From Paraplanobispora siamensis (GTDB lineage: Bacteria; Actinomycetota; Actinomycetes; Streptosporangiales; Streptosporangiaceae), in the NCBI RefSeq assembly GCF_016863175.1, contig NZ_BOOJ01000015.1, positions 1-42,284 of the forward strand: a DNA stretch of 42,284 nt, in the 5' to 3' direction. A model generated the notes under the pieces. It ran no database searches and was not told where the DNA came from. It saw nothing but the letters and a program-made list of their open reading frames with translations. Every line of letters starts with the position of its first letter. The stretch's first letter is position 1. Position numbers and translations under genes: made by a program. This document shows positions 1 through 6,707 of this stretch, piece by piece.

Positions 1-213
1 GCCTCCGCCGGTGCCCTGCTTCTGGAACAGGTCCAGGATGCCCTCGACGATGCTGGGGCCGACGGTGATGCCCAGACCGATGAGCGTGCTGACGAGTTCG
101 GCCGGCACCATCTGACCCTGACCCGCCTGGTCCTGCGGGCCCTTGGAGGCGTACTCGGGGTAGGGATAGGGAGTGGTGGAATGTGCGTATCCCGGCAATG
201 TCGTGTTTGTCAT
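1..213 (-). CDS. Hypothetical protein, C-terminus beyond window
   Basis: This is the first 71 codons of a gene that runs off the left edge, so its end is not visible. The start is an ATG preceded by a good ribosome binding site (GGAGAAGGA, about 5 bases upstream). The first 35 residues are rich in Tyr, Pro, Gln and Gly and look disordered. They are followed by a hydrophobic or amphipathic stretch (residues about 37-62: LVSTLIGLGITVGPSIVEGI) and a Gly-rich tail. There is no signal peptide at the N-terminus. I recognise no family. It could be a small membrane-associated or self-assembling protein, but this is only a guess from composition. Confidence 0.6.
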   Translation of the reverse strand, partial: MTNTTLPGYAHSTTPYPYPEYASKGPQDQAGQGQMVPAELVSTLIGLGITVGPSIVEGILDLFQKQGTGGG

Positions 214-573
214 TTCCTTCTCCGGATCTTGGGAATCATCGACTCTCGGGGACCCGCCGTACATCCCGCAGTAAGCAAATGTCCAAACCGAAATAGAGTT
301 CATTGACCTACTCTTCGGGCGACCATTACTGCGCTTGACTGCCACTGTAAACGTTGGAAATGTGGCCGGGCCGACATTTCTGGGCTTGCAAAAAGATCCT
401 TCGGCCGGCCGTACGGCAAAGCGGATTTTCACTTAGCTTCACGGAGGTTTTTTGTCCGTGTACGACCCTGTGGTTCCGCGGGACATGGCTCGTCGCGCCT
501 GGTGGGCGGCCGGGTTTTCCGGGCTTGTTCGGTCTCCCTGATCGATCATGCGGATGGCGGGTAGGTCACCCGG
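214..573. other. Intergenic region, lower GC than neighbours
   Basis: This stretch of 360 bases has no convincing gene. It is noticeably richer in A and T than its surroundings, especially at 270-450, and it lies between two divergent genes, so it should hold promoters for both. I could not pick out a clear -35/-10 pair. Short open frames here have the wrong composition for this organism. Confidence 0.5.
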
Positions 574-990
574 ATGGCCGAGCATGTTCCTGATCAGAAC
601 GAGGAGTGGCAGGAACGGACTCAGCGTGCTCAAGAGCGCGGGCAGCGGCTCGATGAGCGGGTCGCGCAGGTGAGGCAGCGGATCAGAGAGCTGGCGGAGG
701 CACGCGAGCAGTCCTCGCGCGGGACGGCGATGCCCGCTTCCACCTGGCAGCAGGCGCAGCAGGCGGCCGAGCAGGCCGAGCGGGCCGGTCAGGAGGCGGC
801 GCAGGCCGAGGCCGAGGTTCGCGACGGTCACCGGCGTGCCGCCCAGGTGCATCGCGCGAATGCCGCGCTGCATGAGCGCGCGGCTCAGAAGGAGCTCGGG
901 GATGAGTCCTGGCATCGGGAGCGGGCGGCGCAGGAGCGGCAGGAAGCACAGCAGAACGATCAGGACGCTCGCGGGGACGCTTCTCCGTAG
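574..990 (+). CDS. Coiled-coil hypothetical protein
   Basis: The 138-residue product is almost entirely charged and helical: Gln, Glu, Arg and Ala make up most of it. Long runs such as QRLDERVAQVRQRIRELAE and AQQAAEQAERAGQEAAQAE have the spacing of a coiled coil. There is no signal peptide or membrane segment, so it is probably cytosolic. The ATG at 574 has only a weak binding site (TAGGT). No named family is recognised, though short Gln/Glu/Arg-rich helical proteins of this kind are common in Streptosporangiaceae. Third-position GC is high, which supports real coding on this strand rather than on the opposite frame. Confidence 0.6.
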   Translation: MAEHVPDQNEEWQERTQRAQERGQRLDERVAQVRQRIRELAEAREQSSRGTAMPASTWQQAQQAAEQAERAGQEAAQAEAEVRDGHRRAAQVHRANAALHERAAQKELGDESWHRERAAQERQEAQQNDQDARGDASP

Positions 991-1002
991 CCACTGACTC
1001 GG

Positions 1003-2019
1003 TCAGCTGCGCAGAGTGTGGCTGGGCGAGCGGCCGTAGGCCCGGCGGTAGGCGGCGGCGAAGTCGCCCGGGTGGAAGAAGCCCCAGCGGGCGGCCACCG
1101 CGGTGACGGTGGTGCCGTCGCCCGGGACGGCGGCCAGCAGCTGCTCATGCGCGCGTTCCAGGCGCACACGGCGCAGATAGGCCCCGGGGGTGGTGCCGGC
1201 GTGACGGCGGAAGGCCAGTTGTACGGCGCGCGCGGTCACCGAGGCGGCGCGGGCGATGTCGGCGGTGCCGATGTCGAGGCCGGCGTTGGCGTCGATGAAG
1301 GTGACGGCCCGGGACAGGGTGGTGGGGGTGGCGTCGAGGCGGTCCAGGTGGTGCGGCTCGCTGTTCCAGGTGCTGGGGAAGGCGGTCAGCAGGCCGGCGG
1401 CCAGCAGCCGGGCGGTGGCCCCGGCCAGCAGCGGCTGGGCCATGGTCCGGGGGCTCGCCCGCAGGTTGCCGATGACGTAGTCGACGGTCCACAGCCAGCA
1501 GCGGGCAACGGCCGGACCGGCGGGGCGCAGGGAGGCGAAGCGCAACGGCGGCAGGGGATCGTCCGGCCGGTTGCGGGCGACCTCGGCGGCCGCCTGCGGC
1601 GACACCATGACGGCGGTGGACCGGATGGACGCCAGCTGCGTGTGGTAAGGCCGGCCGGGCTGGGCGTGGACGGCGAAGCCGCCGGGACCGAGACGGTCGT
1701 CGAGGTCGAGGGCGGTGCGCAGCCCCCGGTGCACCTGCACGACGATGAGCATGGGAAAGGGGTCGGCACGATACTCGGTGGTCGCGGTGTGGTCGATGGT
1801 GTTGAGATAGAACGGCCCCGGCCCGAGCCGGGTGTGGCGGAACCGGTAGTTCTCGCGGGTTTCGCTGATCTTCACGGGGGCGCCGTAGGCGGCGGCCAGG
1901 AACGCCGCGGTGCATTCGGGATCGGCGCTGTCGAACTCGATCCGGAGCCGGTGCGGCTCCTGCGCGGGCATCCGGGCGGGAGGCACGGCGCCGGTCTCCT
2001 CCACCTGACCGGTGCTCAT
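1003..2019 (-). CDS. AraC family transcriptional regulator
   Basis: A DNA-binding regulator of about 338 residues. The C-terminal third is a classic AraC double helix-turn-helix: the first helix pair lies around LDIGTADIARAASVTARAVQ, followed by the linker FRRHAGTTPGAYLRRVRLERAHEQL and the second pair ending in WGFFHPGDFAAAYRRAYG. The N-terminal two thirds (FDSADPECTAAFLAAAYG, later YRADPFPMLIVVQVHRG) match the AraC-binding-like domain (PF14525 type) that precedes such helices in actinomycetes. I chose the ATG at 2019 (MSTGQVEE); the frame extends to 2163, but the extra N-terminus is Arg-rich junk. The effector and targets are unknown. The FGE-like gene upstream on the same strand could be co-transcribed, but the 260-base gap with repeats argues against it. 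Confidence 0.88.
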   Translation of the reverse strand: MSTGQVEETGAVPPARMPAQEPHRLRIEFDSADPECTAAFLAAAYGAPVKISETRENYRFRHTRLGPGPFYLNTIDHTATTEYRADPFPMLIVVQVHRGLRTALDLDDRLGPGGFAVHAQPGRPYHTQLASIRSTAVMVSPQAAAEVARNRPDDPLPPLRFASLRPAGPAVARCWLWTVDYVIGNLRASPRTMAQPLLAGATARLLAAGLLTAFPSTWNSEPHHLDRLDATPTTLSRAVTFIDANAGLDIGTADIARAASVTARAVQLAFRRHAGTTPGAYLRRVRLERAHEQLLAAVPGDGTTVTAVAARWGFFHPGDFAAAYRRAYGRSPSHTLRS

Positions 2020-2231
2020 GAGCACGACGTCCGGGCGGATGGCGGCGTCACGCCGAAGGCGCGGGCGTACGGGGCCCGACGCCGGCGTGGATGGGCGGTC
2101 GCACCCGGCATGGCGGCTCCCCGCGTTCGGCGCGCCCCGATGGCGGCGGGACGAGCGCCGCACCCGCCGGGCGAGGCTGCTTCTCAGCCTGGCACGCCAT
2201 GCCGGAACGCGAAAGGCCGCCCGCGTGGCAT

Positions 2232-2291
2232 CGGCCGCGGCTCACAGCGACCGGCCGCGGCTCACGGCGACCGGCCGCGGCTCACGGCGAC
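2232..2291. repeat. Three tandem copies of a 20-bp unit
   Basis: Copies occupy 2232-2251, 2252-2271 and 2272-2291. The unit is CGGCCGCGGCTCACGGCGAC; the first copy has one change (CAC-A-GC). The last copy contains the final codons and stop of the FGE-like gene on the minus strand, so the two further copies repeat that gene end, stop codon included, just downstream of it. Confidence 0.95.
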
Positions 2292-2986
2292 CGGGCGACG
2301 CGGAACCCGAGGTCGTCGATGCGGAGCGTCGGGTGGCTCTTGCGGCGGCACGACGCCCGGCACCCCCGGGGGAGGTCGTGCGCGCCACCGCCGCGGAACA
2401 CGCGGTACGGGCCGTAGACGCCGGGGTCGTAGAGATCCCAGCACCACTCCCACACGTTGCCGATCATGTCGTGGAGGCCCCAGGCGTTCGGCGCCCTGGT
2501 CGCGACGTCGTGCACCACGCCGCCGGAGTTGCCGCGGTGCCAGGCGATCTCGTCCAGCTCGCCGTACCGGACGCCGTGGGTTCCGGCCCGGCAGGCGTAC
2601 TCCCACTCCGCCTCGGACGGGAGGCGGTAGCCGTCGGCCCCCCGGTCGAAGGTCACGTCCTGCCCGTCGGGGTCGTCGCCCGCCGAGTAGCAGGGGGTGA
2701 GCCCCTCGGCCCGCGAGAGCAGGTTGCAGAACAGGACCGCGTCCTTCCACGAGACGTCGGTCACCGGCGTCCGCGGCCTCGCCGGGTCCGGGGACGCCTC
2801 GTCCCGGACGGCGTGGTACAGCTCGCGGGTCACGGGGTACGGCGCCAGCCGGAAGGCGCCGACCTCGACCGTCCAGCCGGTCTTCGTGCCCTCGTCGTGC
2901 AGGAGGATCCTTCCCGGCGGAATCTCGATCATGCTGTCCGCGATCGCGTGCCGGGACGTCTGAGGGGGCGGGGGTTGAGGGCTCAT
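2282..2986 (-). CDS. Formylglycine-generating enzyme (SUMF1)-like protein
   Basis: The product of 234 residues has the FGE-sulfatase/SUMF1 fold signature: MIEIPPGRI near the N-terminus, YPVTRELYHAV, PVTDVSWKDAVLFCNLLS, YRLPSEAEWEYACRAG, NAWGLHDMIGNVWEWCWD, FRGGG and the terminal DDLGFRVAR. True formylglycine-generating enzymes use two cysteines in the motif C-x4-C after GGS. Here the aligned segment reads GGGAHDLPRGCRASC: the second Cys position is kept, the first is replaced by Asp, and a further Cys lies four residues on. It is therefore uncertain whether it activates a sulfatase. The family also includes non-catalytic or iron-dependent members (EgtB-like, lipoprotein domains). It has no signal peptide and no sulfatase gene lies nearby. 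The gene end sits in a 20-bp tandem repeat. Confidence 0.82.
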   Translation of the reverse strand: MSPQPPPPQTSRHAIADSMIEIPPGRILLHDEGTKTGWTVEVGAFRLAPYPVTRELYHAVRDEASPDPARPRTPVTDVSWKDAVLFCNLLSRAEGLTPCYSAGDDPDGQDVTFDRGADGYRLPSEAEWEYACRAGTHGVRYGELDEIAWHRGNSGGVVHDVATRAPNAWGLHDMIGNVWEWCWDLYDPGVYGPYRVFRGGGAHDLPRGCRASCRRKSHPTLRIDDLGFRVARSP

Positions 2987-3064
2987 CGCAGGCTCAACCT
3001 ACCCGGTCGCTCCTCTCGGTGACATGCGGATATGCCGGGGCGGCCGGACTCGCGGCAGGGCCGG

Positions 3065-3430
3065 TCACCCGGCGGCCGGGGTGCCGGTGCCGCAGGAGCC
3101 GTCCTCCTCCCCGGGGACGTCCGGCACGGACTCGGCCCGCCCGCGCCATTCGGCCGCCCTCCGGCGGCAGCGCCGGGCCTCCATGCGGTACAGGACCTTG
3201 CTGCGGGGGTTGTCGCTGTCGAGCTTGTCGTAGCGCAGAGCCAGGCGCTCCAGGGCGTCGGCGGTGGCCAGGTAGGCCCGCCGGATGTTCTGCCTGGCCT
3301 GCTGCAGGTAGGCGACGGCCTCGGCCGTGTATCTCCGGCTCTCCTGGAGGCGGGGGCGGCTCGACGGGGGATGGGGCAGGGCGTGCCGGTGTGTCCGGTG
3401 CGGGAGTTCCCCGTCGTGCGGGGGGTCCAT
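3065..3430 (-). CDS. Small helical hypothetical protein
   Basis: This is a 121-residue protein. The ATG at 3430 has an excellent binding site (AAGGAGGTGAGC directly upstream), which fixes the start. Residues 1-30 are His/Pro-rich (HRTHRHALPHPP). The middle (about 32-95) is a Tyr- and Arg-rich helical region (YTAEAVAYLQQARQNIRRAY, then ALERLALRYDKLD and RMEARRCRRRAAEWRGRAE), and the tail is Gly/Pro-rich. No membrane segment is seen. It lies 164 bases downstream of the STAS gene on the same strand, so the two may be co-regulated in a stress or sigma-factor context. I do not recognise a named family. Confidence 0.72.
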   Translation of the reverse strand: MDPPHDGELPHRTHRHALPHPPSSRPRLQESRRYTAEAVAYLQQARQNIRRAYLATADALERLALRYDKLDSDNPRSKVLYRMEARRCRRRAAEWRGRAESVPDVPGEEDGSCGTGTPAAG

Positions 3431-3594
3431 GCTCACCTCCTTCGAACTTGCGAAGAGCCCGAGGGCTCGCGCTGTCCTTCCTTTTTCTCCCGGCGCGCGG
3501 GACGTGCGGGTCGTACGCCTGCCGGGAGGAGGAGGCTCACGCGGAAAGCCGTGACCGGGAGAAAGACGTGACCGGGAGAAGGGCGGGGCCGATG

Positions 3595-3996
3595 TCACGC
3601 CGACGGGCTGAGCAGCCCGTCGCCCGAGCCGGACACCGCGCGCAGGGCCGAGATCGGATCGGAGCGCACCTCGAAGATGCTCCGCAGTCCCGTCAGCTCC
3701 AGGAGCTGCTCCAGGTGCCGGCGGACACCGGACAGCACCAGCCGGACGCCGTGGGCCTCGCTGCTCCGATGGGCGTCCACCAGCTCGCCCAGCCCGGTGG
3801 AGTCGCAGAAGACCAGTTCGGACAGGTCCATGATGAGGGCCGAGACCTCCGGCAGGACCCGGGCGCGTTCCAGATGGGCGCGTAGCAGCGACACCGTGGC
3901 GAGATCGAGTTCTCCGGCGACACGGACGACGACGGCGTCGTTGTACAGAGCGGTCGTGACGGTGAGCGCCGGACCGCGCTCTGGTGTCCGCATCAT
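3595..3996 (-). CDS. STAS-domain anti-sigma factor antagonist
   Basis: This 133-residue single-domain protein belongs to the SpoIIAA/RsbV group. It shows VVVRVAGELDLATVSLLRAHLERA, then LIMDLSELVFCDSTGLGELVDAHRSS, then RLVLSGVRRHLEQLLELTGL. The Ser of DSTGL is the usual site phosphorylated by an anti-sigma kinase; the unphosphorylated form binds the kinase and frees a sigma factor. Two adjacent ATGs (3996 and 3993) follow GAGGGAGC. No partner kinase gene is in the window, so the sigma factor concerned cannot be named. The length is a little above the family norm because of an N-terminal tail and a Ser-rich end. Confidence 0.92.
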   Translation of the reverse strand: MMRTPERGPALTVTTALYNDAVVVRVAGELDLATVSLLRAHLERARVLPEVSALIMDLSELVFCDSTGLGELVDAHRSSEAHGVRLVLSGVRRHLEQLLELTGLRSIFEVRSDPISALRAVSGSGDGLLSPSA

Positions 3997-4085
3997 GACT
4001 TGTGCTCCCTCGCGCCTGCGGGGGCAGGGCAGGCACTCGCTGTCTTACCAGGAAATACCTTGCCATGTACGGCAATAGATAACCT

Positions 4086-4463
4086 TCATCTTCCCCGTGA
4101 TCCGTCGAGACGGTCGTCTTCCCAGGCTCCGTCCAGGAACGGCGGTCCGGTGGCGATGTAGACCATGGCGGCCTCGGGCTCGAACACCGCCTGGTAGCCG
4201 GCGTTGGTCAGCACGCTCATCACGGCCAGGTGCACCGCGGCGCGGATGCCGGGGTAGCGGCCGGACATCCCTTCGGCGTCGGTGGGATCCCACACCACGA
4301 CCACCCCGAGGTCGGCGTCGGAGCGTAACCGCACGCTGTAGGGGTCGTCTTCGGAGGTGCGGGAGTTGATGAATCCGGCGTCGGTCAGCAGGGCGCGTAC
4401 GCGCGCCTTCAGGCGGGCGATGTCGTCGTGGCCGGCAGGGTCAGGGGCGTCCACGCCTTTCAC
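4086..4463 (-). CDS. Hypothetical protein, 125 residues
   Basis: A soluble protein of unknown function with a mixed alpha/beta pattern: ARLKARVRALLTDAGF (helix), YSVRLRSDADLGVVVVWDPTDA (strands), then IRAAVHLAVMSVLTNAGYQAVFE and MVYIATGPP. It may be a small single-domain fold, possibly a ligand-binding or regulatory domain, but I recognise no family. It ends 89 bases upstream of the STAS gene start on the same strand, so they may share a transcript. It has no signal peptide or membrane segment. Codon use is typical of the window. Confidence 0.68.
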   Translation of the reverse strand: MKGVDAPDPAGHDDIARLKARVRALLTDAGFINSRTSEDDPYSVRLRSDADLGVVVVWDPTDAEGMSGRYPGIRAAVHLAVMSVLTNAGYQAVFEPEAAMVYIATGPPFLDGAWEDDRLDGSRGR

Positions 4464-4568
4464 CGTAGCGGAGGCGCCCGGCTTCCACGGCCGTACCTGT
4501 GGATGGGACAGGACCGAAGAGTGAGGGAAGCCGGCCGGCGCCGGATGACGGGCGCCGGCCGGCCCGGT

Positions 4569-4976
4569 TCACGCGGTGCCGTACGGGTTGTCGATGACGT
4601 ATCTCCACAGGCCGTCCTGGCCGCGCCGGGCGACGTCGGCGGCGGTCCCCTCGAAGCGGACGTCGGAGCCGTCGCGCGCGGTGCCGCGGATGGACCAGTC
4701 GACGATCAGTAGGGCGATGTCGTCGGCGACGTAGACGTGCCGGGGCCGTGACTCGATCGGCACGCCCAGGCCGACCAGGTGCGCGATGGCCCCGGTCCGC
4801 GCCGGGCCGGTGAGCGGGTGGCCGGGACGCGGGACGACGAGGCCGTTCTCCTCGTACGTCTGGTCGACGGCGGCCGGATCGCCGGCGTTGAACGCGTCGA
4901 CGAAGACGGAGTGGTGGAGGGCGGGGTCCTCGGTGAGATGCACGCGAGGCCGTACGGGGTCATGATTACTCATCAT
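4569..4976 (-). CDS. SnoaL-like / NTF2-fold protein
   Basis: The product of 135 residues shows the cone-shaped NTF2 fold pattern of SnoaL-like and DUF4440 proteins: HHSVFVDAFNAGDPAAVDQTYEENGLVV, then LTGPARTGAIAHLV, and strands ALLIVDWSIRG, VRFEGTAADVARRGQDGLWRYVIDNPYG. Such proteins are either isomerases/cyclases acting on polyketide or steroid-like substrates, or non-catalytic stress proteins with a ketosteroid-isomerase fold. The catalytic residues cannot be assigned, so no substrate is proposed. Two adjacent ATGs (4976, 4973) sit inside an inverted repeat and no strong ribosome binding site precedes them. It is an isolated gene. Confidence 0.82.
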   Translation of the reverse strand: MMSNHDPVRPRVHLTEDPALHHSVFVDAFNAGDPAAVDQTYEENGLVVPRPGHPLTGPARTGAIAHLVGLGVPIESRPRHVYVADDIALLIVDWSIRGTARDGSDVRFEGTAADVARRGQDGLWRYVIDNPYGTA

Positions 4977-4992
4977 GACTTATGCATCATAA
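4959..4992. promoter_or_regulatory. Two abutting dyads over a start codon
   Basis: GTCATGAT (4959-4966) and ATCATGAC (4972-4979) form a perfect inverted repeat with a 5-base spacer, and the start codons of the SnoaL-like gene lie in its right arm. TTATG (4980-4984) and CATAA (4988-4992) form a second dyad immediately upstream. A third short palindrome, TGGAA-T-TTCCA, lies at 5005-5015. The region is AT-rich for this genome and probably contains the promoter. These could be operator sites or an mRNA hairpin limiting translation. Confidence 0.5.
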
Positions 4993-5089
4993 CACGAATT
5001 TAGTTGGAATTTCCAGTTTTGTTGTCTTGTACGGCTGCGCATCCGCGGCCGTACCCGCGAGAAACAATGGCGGATAATTCTTTTCCGTC

Positions 5090-6211
5090 TTACGGGCTGA
5101 CGGCCAGGAAGAGGAAACAGGCGAGCAGGACCAGATGCACGCCGCCTTGCAGGAGCGTCGCGCGTCCCGGGACGACGGTGAGGGTCGTCACCGCGACCGT
5201 GATGGCCAGGAGCACCATGTGGACGGCGCCCAGGCCGAGCAGCAGCGGCCCGTCGAGCCATATCGACGCCACGGCGATCGTCGGGATGGTCAGCCCGATG
5301 CTGGCCATGGCCGAGCCCAGCGCGAGGTTGAGGCTGGTCTGGATCCGGTCCCGCCGGGCGGCCCTGACGGCGGCGATGGTCTCCGGCAGCAGCACCAGCA
5401 GCGCGATCACGACGCCCACGACCGCCTGCGGCATCCCGGCGGAGGCGACGGCCGCCTCGATCGCCGGGGACTCGATCTTCGCCAGCCCGACGACGGCCAC
5501 GAGCGCCACCAGCAGCAGGCCCAGGCTCGCCAGGGTCCTGCGCCCCGACGGCGGAGCGGCGTGCTCGTCGGCGTCGATGACGGCGCCCTCGGAGGTGACG
5601 GGGAGGAAATAGTCGCGGTGCCGGATGGTCTGGGTGACGACGAAGAGCCCGTACAGCGTGATCGAGGCCACCGCGGCGAAGGCGAGCTGGGCGGGGGAGA
5701 AGGCCGGTCCCGGCGTGCTCGTGGTGAAGGTCGGCAGCACCAGGCTCACCGTCGCCAATGTCGCCACCGTGGCGAGCGCGCCGCCCGTGCCCTCGGCGTT
5801 GAACACCGCCACCCGCCGCCGCAACGCTCCGACCAGCAGCGCCAGGCCCACGATGCCGTTACATGTGATCATCACCGCGGCGAAGACGGTGTCCCTGGCC
5901 AGCGAGGCCGTCTCCGGGCCGCCGGACAGCATCAGGCTGACGATCAGCGCGACCTCGATGATCGTCACCGCCACCGCGAGGACGAGGGAGCCGAACGGCT
6001 CGCCCACCCGGTGGGCGACCACCTCGGCGTGGTGGACGGCCGCCAGCACCGCGCCCGCCAGGAACACGGCCGCGATGATCACTCCCGCCGTCGGCAGGTC
6101 GCGTCCCCACGACAGGACCAGCACCACGGTCGCGAGCAGCGGGACGAGGACGGTCCAGTGGGCGGCGGGTGAGCGGATCAGGTCTCTGACGCCGGAGAGT
6201 GGGCGGGCCAT
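5090..6211 (-). CDS. chaA: Calcium/cation:proton antiporter, ChaA family
   Basis: This inner-membrane exchanger has 373 residues, close to the usual ChaA length, and about eleven hydrophobic segments. The two family alpha-repeats are visible. The first is GEPFGSLVLAVAVTIIEVAL with its conserved Glu. The second is LLPETIAAVRAARRDRIQ, followed by NLALGSAMASIGLTIP, in which PET and the Asn/Ser-rich helix carry the ion site. A hydrophilic loop (residues about 205-225) separates the two halves. ChaA proteins exchange Na+, K+ or Ca2+ for protons and help in alkaline or salt stress. The gene appears to be transcribed alone. The ATG at 6211 has GGAGG very close upstream. Confidence 0.9.
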   Translation of the reverse strand: MARPLSGVRDLIRSPAAHWTVLVPLLATVVLVLSWGRDLPTAGVIIAAVFLAGAVLAAVHHAEVVAHRVGEPFGSLVLAVAVTIIEVALIVSLMLSGGPETASLARDTVFAAVMITCNGIVGLALLVGALRRRVAVFNAEGTGGALATVATLATVSLVLPTFTTSTPGPAFSPAQLAFAAVASITLYGLFVVTQTIRHRDYFLPVTSEGAVIDADEHAAPPSGRRTLASLGLLLVALVAVVGLAKIESPAIEAAVASAGMPQAVVGVVIALLVLLPETIAAVRAARRDRIQTSLNLALGSAMASIGLTIPTIAVASIWLDGPLLLGLGAVHMVLLAITVAVTTLTVVPGRATLLQGGVHLVLLACFLFLAVSP

Positions 6212-6309
6212 GCCTCCAATGCTGCCTCACCGCCCCTGCCCAGCCGGGAAGCGGCCCTCAACGGGGACTCCCAGCGGGACCCCTCAGAGGCGGCCCTCGG
6301 CGGCGGCCC

Positions 6310-6684
6310 TCACCGGTCGAGCGCGGTCCACAGGGTGGTGAACTCCTCGGCGGTCAGCGGGTTCAGCCCGAAGTCGTGCGGATAGAGCGGGCCCTCGGCC
6401 AGGAAACCGTGCTCGTCCTCCAGATGGCGCCAGGAGTATCTCCGGGCCAGGCCGTCGGAGCCGAGCTCGGCGTGCCTGACCGGCCAGTACTCGCCGCCGT
6501 CGTCCACGACCGTCTCGAACAGCCAGATGCGGCCGTCGCCGTCCACGCCGTGCCAGTACAGGTGCGGCCGGTCGCTCTCGTCGAGCGTCCGGATCATGTA
6601 TCTGCGCTGGTCCTGCAGCATCTTCCATCCCATCTGCCGAAAACGCCGTAAATCCGCCGGTCTTCGCGGTCCGGACAGCTTCAC
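6310..6684 (-). CDS. Hypothetical protein, 124 residues
   Basis: A soluble protein of unknown function. It begins with GTG (AAGGACCC about 5 bases upstream); an internal ATG at 6633 is an alternative start. The sequence is rich in aromatic residues (HLYWHGVDGDGRIWLFETV, YSWRHLEDEHG, LYPHDFGLNPLTAEEF) and looks like a small beta-rich domain. It is divergent from the BTAD regulator with only 23 bases between start codons, so the two must share a promoter region, which hints at a regulatory link. No family is recognised. Confidence 0.68.
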   Translation of the reverse strand: MKLSGPRRPADLRRFRQMGWKMLQDQRRYMIRTLDESDRPHLYWHGVDGDGRIWLFETVVDDGGEYWPVRHAELGSDGLARRYSWRHLEDEHGFLAEGPLYPHDFGLNPLTAEEFTTLWTALDR

Positions 6685-6707
6685 CGGGTCCTTAGTCTGG
6701 CCTGGTC

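Noticed and set aside
354-593. A 79-residue frame in the first intergenic region
   Set aside because: Composition is unlike the genome, no ribosome binding site, overlaps the start of the coiled-coil gene.
1018-2700. A frame of 560 residues over the AraC and FGE-like genes
   Set aside because: It crosses two genes with clear families on the other strand and is Gly/Arg-rich with no domain.
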